A stretch of 45,245 nt of DNA. It comes from Croceivirga sp. (GTDB lineage: Bacteria > Bacteroidota > Bacteroidia > Flavobacteriales > Flavobacteriaceae). The position numbers were made by a program, and so were the translations under genes. Location of the stretch: NCBI GenBank assembly GCA_028281025.1, contig JANQKR010000018.1, positions 1 to 45,245 of the forward strand, written 5' to 3'. The first letter of the stretch is position 1. Every line of letters starts with the position of its first letter. A model generated the notes under the pieces. The model was not told the DNA's origin and did no database searches. It worked only from the letters and a program-made list of their open reading frames with translations. Positions 18,140 to 23,756 of this stretch are shown one piece after another.

Positions 18140-18141
18140 TT

Positions 18142-19401
18142 ATGGCAAGGGACAAGGTCATCAATGTGCTAGCATTTAGAACCGAGTTGGGAAAACTTGG
18201 GTATGATTTGGACAGCCAAAAATCGTTCTTTCAATACAACCCTGATTTTTTGGACTCTGGTGAATACTCTAAATTATTCCCTTTTATTTTCAAGCGAACG
18301 AAATCAGTACAAGTTTTTAAGGAATACCAAGGTGATACCTTTCAAGGTTTACCCCCTATGATAGCCGATTCCCTTCCCGATGCTTTTGGCAATATCATTT
18401 TTCAAGAATGGCTGGATGCAAGGGGTATTCAAAAAATTACTCCTCTGGAACAATTGGCCTATGTGGCTGACCGCGGTATGGGTGCTTTGGAGTATCAACC
18501 CATTAAAGAACTCCCAACGTCCTCTCAAATCAATCTGGATGAAGTGATTCAAGTATTGGAAAAAGTACTCAAACTCAAAGAAGATACTACAGGTGAAAAC
18601 CTGAACGAACTGGCTTTGCTTAATGTGTTTAAAATCGGAACGTCGGCAGGAGGGGCACGGCCCAAAATATTGATTTCAGAGCACAAGGAAACGGGAGAAA
18701 TCATTGCAGGAGACCGAGTTGTTACTAATGACTACAACCATTATTTGGTGAAGCTTCATTTGGATGATAGTGAAGGTTACAATAAAGAAGTCGTGGAATA
18801 TGCCTATTATCTATTAGCCCAAGAAGCAGGCATTGACATGATGTCCTCTAAATTGATTGAAAACAAGCACTTTGCAACCTTACGTTACGATAGACAGAAC
18901 GGAGAAAAACAACACGTACTTACCGTTACGGGGCTAACGGGCTGGGATTTTAAAAGTCAACCCGAAAATTCGTCCTACGAAAATGTTTTTCGGGTAGCAT
19001 TGAGTCTCGGGGTACCCCATAAAGATATACAGCAACTTTTCAAGCGTATGGTTTTCAATTTGATCTTTCGGAATGTGGATGATCATTTAAAGAACCATAG
19101 CTTTATCTACAATAGGGATAAGGACAATTGGAGTTTGGGCTCAGCCTATGACATAACCTATGCTCTAAACCCATTGATAACTTTTAAAGCGACTTCAAGA
19201 GCACTTTCCATCAATGGAAGGCGTACCGAAATTGGCTTAAAAGATATTCTTGTGGTGGCCGAAGAGTTTGCCATTAAGAATCCTAAAGGGATTTTGGAGG
19301 ATGTACATAATGTAATTCCAAGATGGTCAGAAATCGCTACTGAGTTGGGAGTTCCGCGAAACATCGTAGAAAAGATAGCTCAGGATTTAGTCCAACTTTA
19401 A
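18142..19401 (+). CDS. hipA: HipA-type serine/threonine kinase toxin
   Basis: 419 aa, full length for the family. HipA kinases inactivate targets such as glutamyl-tRNA synthetase and induce dormancy. Visible landmarks: an N-terminal HipA couple-like region (about 1-120, LPDAFGNIIFQEWL); the Gly-rich loop GTSAGGARPK (166-175), whose Ser168 matches the autophosphorylated loop Ser of E. coli HipA; the putative ATP-binding Lys204 (YLVKLH); the catalytic loop NVDDHLKNHS (311-320, Asp313 and Asn318); and the metal-binding YDIT (Asp337). All key residues are present, so it should be active. A convergent small gene begins 13 bp downstream. Confidence 0.88.
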   Translation: MARDKVINVLAFRTELGKLGYDLDSQKSFFQYNPDFLDSGEYSKLFPFIFKRTKSVQVFKEYQGDTFQGLPPMIADSLPDAFGNIIFQEWLDARGIQKITPLEQLAYVADRGMGALEYQPIKELPTSSQINLDEVIQVLEKVLKLKEDTTGENLNELALLNVFKIGTSAGGARPKILISEHKETGEIIAGDRVVTNDYNHYLVKLHLDDSEGYNKEVVEYAYYLLAQEAGIDMMSSKLIENKHFATLRYDRQNGEKQHVLTVTGLTGWDFKSQPENSSYENVFRVALSLGVPHKDIQQLFKRMVFNLIFRNVDDHLKNHSFIYNRDKDNWSLGSAYDITYALNPLITFKATSRALSINGRRTEIGLKDILVVAEEFAIKNPKGILEDVHNVIPRWSEIATELGVPRNIVEKIAQDLVQL

Positions 19402-19414
19402 GAGTTTTAAAGAG

Positions 19415-19615
19415 CTAATTCTTTTTTCTTAAGATTACCACGATTTGCCGTAAAGCAGCGACCACGTTCTGAATTTCTATTCTCTCAAAAGAGTTTTCCT
19501 CAACATAAAAAAGCATTTCGATTCCTTTGTCCAAACGATTAGCTAGAACCTCCTTGGATCCGTAAGTTTCATTTATCCAATTTGAAGAATTTGGAATGTC
19601 TTTAAAATCAAACAT
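19415..19615 (-). CDS. small hypothetical protein divergent from XRE regulator
   Basis: 66 aa, unrecognised. The N-terminus is polar (FKDIPNSSNWINETYGSKE) and the remainder predicts as one or two amphipathic helices (LANRLDKGIEMLFYVEEN; IQNVVAALRQIVVILRKKN). There is no signal peptide. It is transcribed away from the XRE gene at 19673 with a perfect palindrome 5 bp from its start, so it is almost certainly controlled by that regulator. The pairing resembles a divergent toxin-antitoxin or regulator-effector unit; whether it is toxic is unknown. Confidence 0.6.
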   Translation of the reverse strand: MFDFKDIPNSSNWINETYGSKEVLANRLDKGIEMLFYVEENSFERIEIQNVVAALRQIVVILRKKN

Positions 19616-19620
19616 ACAAA

Positions 19621-19640
19621 TAGTCCTATATATAGGACTA
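19621..19640. promoter_or_regulatory. perfect 20-bp palindromic operator
   Basis: TAGTCCTATATATAGGACTA equals its own reverse complement over all 20 bases. It lies between two divergent starts (19615 minus, 19673 plus), where a dimeric XRE repressor would control both genes. A second, weaker inverted repeat (TGGGA/TCCCA, 19658-19673) abuts the plus-strand start codon. Confidence 0.75.
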
Positions 19641-19672
19641 TAAATGTAATCAAAAATTGGGACTTTGTTCCC

Positions 19673-19897
19673 ATGACGAAAATCAGGGATGATAAATACT
19701 TAAAGGCTCTTGGCAAAAGAATAAGAACACTTCGTGAAGAAAAAAAACTTTCCACCTATGAACTTTCCTATACCTCCAATGTCTCCCGAAGTCAAATCAA
19801 CGCCATTGAAAGAGGGCAAATCAACACTACCATTTCAACTCTAAAAGCTATAGCAGAAGCTTTTGAAATGAAAGTTAATCAGTTGTTGGATTTTTAA
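19673..19897 (+). CDS. XRE-family transcriptional regulator
   Basis: 74 aa, a single Cro/C1-type helix-turn-helix: LGKRIRTLREEKKLSTYELS, then NVSRSQINAIERGQINTTIS and LKAIAEAFEMKVNQLLDF. It has no additional effector domain, typical of small repressors in toxin-antitoxin or mobile modules. The ATG lies 32 bp from the 20-bp palindrome. It is divergent from the 66-aa protein gene and followed by a 160-bp gap. Confidence 0.85.
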   Translation: MTKIRDDKYLKALGKRIRTLREEKKLSTYELSYTSNVSRSQINAIERGQINTTISTLKAIAEAFEMKVNQLLDF

Positions 19898-20061
19898 AGG
19901 CATGTAATTCTACATTGATGTCAGAATTACATGAAAAAGTGATTAAGTTTCACAGCATTTTGAAATTCTCTATTGATACTGACCTCTTCCCAAAAAACTT
20001 TACGGTTTTAAACTAGAGTTTTCGGCACGATATTTTTAAGTTTAACAAAGGATATTTTGCC

Positions 20062-20253
20062 ATGGCGAAAACACACGTTGACGCATTCGACATCGAGGTG
20101 CAAAGGCACCTGAGGAAGTTCCCCATATCGGCCCTTGATAAAATATACGATGAGTGGCGCACCAAGGGCCATGGTGTCCTTTTGAATAGGGACGGGGAAA
20201 TCTGTGTGGACACCGGGGAACCGGAGGACGATGGGCTGTATTATTTGGAATAA
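20062..20253 (+). CDS. small acidic hypothetical protein
   Basis: 63 aa, unrecognised. It contains FDIEVQRHLRKFPISALDKI, then EWRTKGHGVLLNRDGEICVD and an acidic tail (TGEPEDDGLYYLE). No signal or membrane segment. G+C is higher than in the flanking AT-rich DNA and codon use looks genuine. First gene of the plus-strand small-gene run; 27 bp to the next start. Function unknown. Confidence 0.6.
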   Translation: MAKTHVDAFDIEVQRHLRKFPISALDKIYDEWRTKGHGVLLNRDGEICVDTGEPEDDGLYYLE

Positions 20254-20280
20254 TTAGAGGATTTGGAAAAATGAAAAACT

Positions 20281-20883
20281 ATGTCAACAAAAAAAACTGA
20301 ACTGTCTGATAATACGGAAATAGAGCTCAAAATACTTCGTATTTATATTGATAAAGGATGGACAACTCGCAGTTTATCAAGTTTGTTGAGAAAATTGGAA
20401 ATTATAGCCTGGGGTACTGCATTCCTTCCAGAGAAAGTTAAAGAACTTCTGAGGAAAAGAACAAAACTTAGACCATTTGAATATCTTGAATTCTCGATGT
20501 TGAAAAGAGATATTTTCACTACGAATATTGTTTCATTGGAAATAGAATCAATACAGTATAATTCACCTGGATGGGTGGAGCTAATCGCGCCAGCATCAGT
20601 TGTTATTGCCATGTTGGGATTCCTCAAACACTATATCCCGAATCGAAAGGAAAGGGCGGAAATTGCCAAAATACGGGCAGAAGCGATGTCGGAACAAATC
20701 GATAATTTAAAGAAGGCTGGCTTTACGGACGATCAAATCAAACAAATCTTTGAATCTCAACTGGAAGAACTTTTGAATCAGAGTATATCTTTATTTGCTT
20801 GGTATCAAAAAGGCAATATAACTGGTTTGGAAATCAAGGATGTTGATAAAGATGGCAACAACCCAAATGATTCTTACTCATGA
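20281..20883 (+). CDS. hypothetical single-pass membrane protein
   Basis: 200 aa, unrecognised. A cytoplasmic N-terminal domain (about 1-95; RSLSSLLRKLEII, LPEKVKELLRKRTKLRPFEY) is followed by a hydrophobic segment (WVELIAPASVVIAMLGFL, about 100-117). A basic helical region (RKERAEIAKIRAEAMSEQI) and an amphipathic coiled-coil-like C-terminus (DDQIKQIFESQLEELLNQ) follow. It precedes two tandem anchored coiled-coil paralogs; the first copy of the 35-nt junction repeat starts 17 nt after its stop. The arrangement suggests a membrane complex; no function can be assigned. Confidence 0.65.
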   Translation: MSTKKTELSDNTEIELKILRIYIDKGWTTRSLSSLLRKLEIIAWGTAFLPEKVKELLRKRTKLRPFEYLEFSMLKRDIFTTNIVSLEIESIQYNSPGWVELIAPASVVIAMLGFLKHYIPNRKERAEIAKIRAEAMSEQIDNLKKAGFTDDQIKQIFESQLEELLNQSISLFAWYQKGNITGLEIKDVDKDGNNPNDSYS

Positions 20884-20900
20884 ATCGAACCATTATGTTC

Positions 20901-20935
20901 TGTAGGAACACCGGAGGATATCGGGTTACGGAATG
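20901..20935 (+). repeat. 35-nt junction repeat, copy 1
   Basis: The element starts TGTAGGAACACCGG and ends GGTTACGGAATG, between the stop of the 200-aa gene and the first paralog. It can form a 4-bp hairpin (CCGG/TCGG with one G-T pair). Copies 2 and 3 are at 21413-21447 and 22010-22044. Confidence 0.65.
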
Positions 20936-20949
20936 AAACAAAAAACCGA

Positions 20950-21408
20950 ATGATAATGAAAAGGTTCAGAAAAATTTTAAGGGCCATAAGGGACATCATT
21001 GCCATTTTGGGTATACCAGCGATAGGGGCTTTGGGCTGGGACATGCACCAAGAGCAGATGAACCTAAAAAAGGAACAGATAAAGCTCAAAGAAGAACAAT
21101 TGAACGTGAAGAATGCTCAAATTGAAGCCATGAAACTATTTCAAAGCGATATCATATTGGAAAAGTACAACCTTGAGCAGGAATTCTTCGAAGGCTATAT
21201 CTCAGAGTTAAGGGATTCGATATCGGCCCAAAACAGGGACAGTCTATTTTACAATGGCAAAATGACCCAGGCCCTTAACGATAGTGTAGCCGGGCACGAA
21301 AATAAAAGACTGGTTGATTTTGTTTCGGGGGCCCTGATGTATCATATAATAACTACGGCACTAAAGAACAAGCAAGAACCAAATGCGGAAGGTTCTAAAG
21401 ATGATTGA
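20950..21408 (+). CDS. membrane-anchored coiled-coil protein, paralog 1
   Basis: 152 aa, unrecognised. A basic N-terminus (MKRFRKILRAIRD) leads into a hydrophobic helix (IIAILGIPAIGALGWDM), then a heptad-like coiled coil (EQMNLKKEQIKLKEEQLNVK) and a further helical region ending near EGSKDD. The 21462-21980 protein shares the first 50 residues closely (RAIRD/KAIRD, ILGIPAIG, LGW-M-EQ, LK-EQL) and diverges afterwards, so this is a tandem duplication with conserved anchor and variable distal part. ATG 20956 is an equally good start. Confidence 0.65.
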   Translation: MIMKRFRKILRAIRDIIAILGIPAIGALGWDMHQEQMNLKKEQIKLKEEQLNVKNAQIEAMKLFQSDIILEKYNLEQEFFEGYISELRDSISAQNRDSLFYNGKMTQALNDSVAGHENKRLVDFVSGALMYHIITTALKNKQEPNAEGSKDD

Positions 21409-21412
21409 ATTT

Positions 21413-21447
21413 TTTAGGAACATCGGGGGATACCCGGTTACGGAATA
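21413..21447 (+). repeat. 35-nt junction repeat, copy 2
   Basis: Aligns with copy 1 without gaps (TTTAGGAACATCGG ... GGTTACGGAATA). The hairpin here is CGGG/CCCG around a 5-nt loop, so the stem changes but still pairs relative to copies 1 and 3. It starts 4 nt after the stop of paralog 1 and precedes the start of paralog 2. Confidence 0.65.
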
Positions 21448-21461
21448 CAACAAAAAAACGA

Positions 21462-21980
21462 ATGAAAATGAAAAACCTAAGAAAATCGTTAAAGGCCATA
21501 AGGGACTTCATTACCATTTTGGGCATTCCCGCAATAGGCGTCCTTGGGTGGAACATGCACTCAGAACAGATCAAACTAAAGGACGAGCAGCTTAGACTAA
21601 AGGACTATATCGTTGCCACCAAACAGGCCGAAATCGAGTTCCTTCAAAAGACAAGGAGCAACGTAATCCTGGATGTTTATGAAAGGGAAAAGGTTTTCTT
21701 TGAAAACCACTTCAAGATATTGTCCGATTCCATCAAGGACTTTGAAAGCACCATAGATTCCCTTGAAAGACGGTTTGGTATCAAAAAGGGAGACGTAACC
21801 TATTTGGGGTACCAGGGCGAGGCCGATTCCATCAAAAGCTTCTACTATGAAGCTGGAAAAATTATAAAGGGATATAATCTGAAAATGATTGACCCAGTCG
21901 GTACTTATGCAGAACAGATAGAAAGTATCAAGAACCAAATTTTGGCCCCCCGGGAGAAGAAATCCGTGTCACAATCATAA
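21462..21980 (+). CDS. membrane-anchored coiled-coil protein, paralog 2
   Basis: 172 aa from ATG 21462; ATG 21468 is also possible, while a TTG at 21405 would run through the junction repeat. It has the same plan as paralog 1: basic N-terminus (MKNLRKSLKAIRD), hydrophobic helix (FITILGIPAIGVLGWNM), coiled coil (SEQIKLKDEQLRLKD). The distal half is longer and different (FFENHFKILSDSIKDFESTI, then GDVTYLGYQGEADSIKSFYY). If the N-terminus is cytoplasmic, the coiled coil would lie outside the inner membrane. A 32-codon ORF begins immediately after its stop. Confidence 0.65.
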   Translation: MKMKNLRKSLKAIRDFITILGIPAIGVLGWNMHSEQIKLKDEQLRLKDYIVATKQAEIEFLQKTRSNVILDVYEREKVFFENHFKILSDSIKDFESTIDSLERRFGIKKGDVTYLGYQGEADSIKSFYYEAGKIIKGYNLKMIDPVGTYAEQIESIKNQILAPREKKSVSQS

Positions 21981-22079
21981 ATGAAGATGAGAGAAAGCAA
22001 TCCTGATACTGTAGGAACACCGGAAGATTTCCGCTTACGGATTGGAAGCGGTTCCGTTCCGGAGTTTGAAAAACTGTAA
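21981..22079 (+). CDS. possible 32-aa peptide spanning junction repeat copy 3
   Basis: The ATG abuts the TAA of paralog 2. The frame reads VGTPEDFRLRIGSGSVPEFE and ends at TAA 22077-22079. The frame through copy 1 reads VGTPEDIGLRNET and through copy 2 LGTSGDTRLRNTT, so this frame keeps some amino-acid similarity in all copies. Either this is a conserved short peptide, or the nucleic acid itself is conserved and the frame is incidental. Confidence 0.35.
   Translation: MKMRESNPDTVGTPEDFRLRIGSGSVPEFEKL
22010..22044 (+). repeat. 35-nt junction repeat, copy 3
   Basis: Begins TGTAGGAACACCGGAAG and ends TTACGGATTG. The hairpin is CGGAA/TTCCG around a 3-nt loop, the strongest of the three. It lies after the second paralog rather than before another copy of the gene. 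Confidence 0.65.
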
Positions 22080-22283
22080 GTAGCCCTACAGGGACGTTAA
22101 AGGCTTCTTAAGATTGTTAACGTGATAATTTCTGGTGCGGTGGCCACAAAAGGGGGCCTTTTCCAGAAGGGGCGCGGGACGGGAACGGAAAAAATTAAAA
22201 AAAGGGGTGGGACGATAACGGGTATTATGTCAAGCTACATTTAACATTCACCATAAAATACGAATAATCAAAATCAAAGCAAA
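22080..22283. other. structured non-coding stretch before DUF1737 gene
   Basis: About 200 bp with a 7-bp inverted repeat (ACGTTAA 22094-22100 / TTAACGT 22117-22123), a short AAAAGG/CCTTTT hairpin near 22147-22161 and G-rich runs. No gene is evident. It could be the leader of the two microprotein genes that follow. Confidence 0.35.
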
Positions 22284-22436
22284 ATGGAGTACACAGTAGT
22301 AATAGAAGAGTTACCTAGCCGATTCATAGAGGAAGTAAACGACCTTATCAAAGATGGGTGGAGACCGCAGGGGGGTGTCGCCGTGATGGTGAATAAAAAT
22401 GGTGAAGGGTACCAGTTTCAGGCGATGGTAAGATGA
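22284..22436 (+). CDS. DUF1737-family microprotein
   Basis: 50 aa. The sequence MEYTVVIEELPSRFIEEVND followed by LIKDGWRPQGGVAV and ending YQFQAMVR is the full DUF1737 pattern (xxYxVV, a helix with ExVNxLIxxGWxPQGG, then the terminal YQAMV-R strand). Members are tiny alpha/beta proteins of unknown role, often next to toxin, signalling or mobile-element genes. Its TGA overlaps the ATG of the zinc-finger gene (ATGA), so translation is probably coupled. Confidence 0.8.
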   Translation: MEYTVVIEELPSRFIEEVNDLIKDGWRPQGGVAVMVNKNGEGYQFQAMVR

Positions 22437-22711
22437 AAAGTATTTCACCCTCGGGGGAGTTTATTAAAGAGAATCGATTTTGGAACACCCTTTGTGGTGG
22501 TATTTATGAAATCATAGATATTGAAAAAATGTTTTTTAGGAAGAAAAAAAAGAAGAGGGAAGTAACCGTAAACGTGCGCTGTGAAACTTGCAACGGTTCG
22601 GGGATGTTGACCAGGGACATTTACAAAAGGACGGTTCCGGCCTACGGTTCCGGCCACCCTTGTTATAGTTGTGGTGGAAGCGGGAGCGTGACGGTTACGT
22701 ACTATGAGTAG
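22433..22711 (+). CDS. small DnaJ-type zinc-finger protein
   Basis: 92 aa. The C-terminal half has two CxxCxGxG knuckles, CETCNGSG and CYSCGGSG, about 20 residues apart, which together could bind one zinc ion as in DnaJ or similar cysteine-rich folds. The middle is very basic (FFRKKKKKREV). The ATG at 22433 overlaps the DUF1737 stop by 4 nt; an internal ATG at 22529 (MFFRKKK) would give a 60-aa protein that retains the zinc finger. No J-domain or membrane segment is present. Role unknown; RNA or protein binding is plausible. Confidence 0.65.
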   Translation: MKSISPSGEFIKENRFWNTLCGGIYEIIDIEKMFFRKKKKKREVTVNVRCETCNGSGMLTRDIYKRTVPAYGSGHPCYSCGGSGSVTVTYYE

Positions 22712-22845
22712 GATGACACCATGTAGGGGAGTTTCTTTAAGTAAAAGTCAGTTTAAAGATTGATTACTTATCAATAGTAACTTCCGAAACGCTAAACTTT
22801 GTTAAAAGGTGAGCAGCGCGGTGAGCCCGAAAAAAGACCCTTTGG

Positions 22846-22909
22846 CAGGCCCACCCCCTTTGGCCGACACCGAGCCAGAGGTGAGGTGGCCATCCCGTCC
22901 AGACCGCCA
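22846..22909 (+). repeat. dispersed intergenic repeat, copy C (left half)
   Basis: Matches the left third of copy A almost base for base (caggcccacc, then gccgacaccgagccag, then gtgaggtggccatcccgtcc). It continues with agaccgcc, the same tail as the tRNA relic at 10041-10048. It is in the same orientation as A and B and ends just before the DUF4249 stop codon. It marks the right edge of the 17.6-22.8 kb accessory segment. Confidence 0.7.
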
Positions 22910-22916
22910 ACAAAAA

Positions 22917-23753
22917 TCAGTCTTCCAGAACAGTATAGTCTTGGGCAATTGCTTCGGAAACACGAAAATAACCAAAGGCAAAATTCCCCATATCGGTTTG
23001 ATTGACAATATTGCCGCGGACCGTGGCCGGTGGACTGCTAAAAATTGCGCCACCACCATCGGCTTGTTCCAATAACAATTCCATATAGTTAAAAAACTGT
23101 TCGTCTATCCCATCACTGGTCACCGTTATCACATCTCCAGGTTGGAGGCCCACTTCATCGTCTTCAGTGTACAAAAAGGAAAACTCAAAATTGTTTCCAT
23201 CAAAAAATTGATCATCCAATGGGGTATAAAGGGCAAATCCAAAATCAAAAAGATAGAAGTCCCTACGGTCCGGATTATCCGATAGGGTTACAATAATTTC
23301 CAGATCTTCCTCACCAAAAATTTCCAGATCCCCCTGTTCAATATTGATTATGGGTGCTGTTGGTATGGTTTGGGCAGTTGCCGAGTACAATTGACCCTCC
23401 ACTGCCACACTAAAATCAAAGGTCTCTTCAAAATTGTTCAGAAAATTGAGATTGTCCGCTTGGTATACTCCCGAACCTTGCTCGGTTTCCTCAAAAATAT
23501 GGACCACACCTGTCCCCCGTTCCGTCATGGTGACGTTCGCTCCACTGACGGTAGGGATGTTTTCCTCAAAAAAGTTAACGGTTTCCGTGATGACCACTTG
23601 TCCCACAGCCCTCACTGGTACTTCTTGGGTATAGACCCTAAAGTGGGCATCAATATTCAAACGGACCTCGCCGGTTGGCGTATCCAAATCCACTACATCT
23701 TCGCAACTCGTCAAAACAAGGGTCAAGGCCACTAAATGGAAAATCTTTTTCAT
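22917..23753 (-). CDS. DUF4249 domain-containing lipoprotein
   Basis: 278 aa. A lipoprotein signal (FHLVALTLVLTSC, Cys17) precedes the DUF4249 pattern: an early VDLDTP, a beta-sandwich with VSGANVTMTERGTGVVHIF and YSATAQTIPTAPII, and a C-terminal YFRVSEA. DUF4249 proteins are surface or periplasmic lipoproteins encoded directly after TonB receptors and thought to assist uptake, as SusD does for SusC. Here the gap to the receiver-side partner, the TonB receptor gene, is 3 bp. Substrate unknown. Confidence 0.85.
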   Translation of the reverse strand: MKKIFHLVALTLVLTSCEDVVDLDTPTGEVRLNIDAHFRVYTQEVPVRAVGQVVITETVNFFEENIPTVSGANVTMTERGTGVVHIFEETEQGSGVYQADNLNFLNNFEETFDFSVAVEGQLYSATAQTIPTAPIINIEQGDLEIFGEEDLEIIVTLSDNPDRRDFYLFDFGFALYTPLDDQFFDGNNFEFSFLYTEDDEVGLQPGDVITVTSDGIDEQFFNYMELLLEQADGGGAIFSSPPATVRGNIVNQTDMGNFAFGYFRVSEAIAQDYTVLED

Positions 23754-23756
23754 GAA

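Noticed and set aside
21383-21595. 70-codon plus-strand frame overlapping the paralog 2 start
   Set aside because: It covers the end of paralog 1, junction repeat copy 2 and the 5' end of paralog 2 out of frame; the clear anchor and coiled coil are in the other frame.
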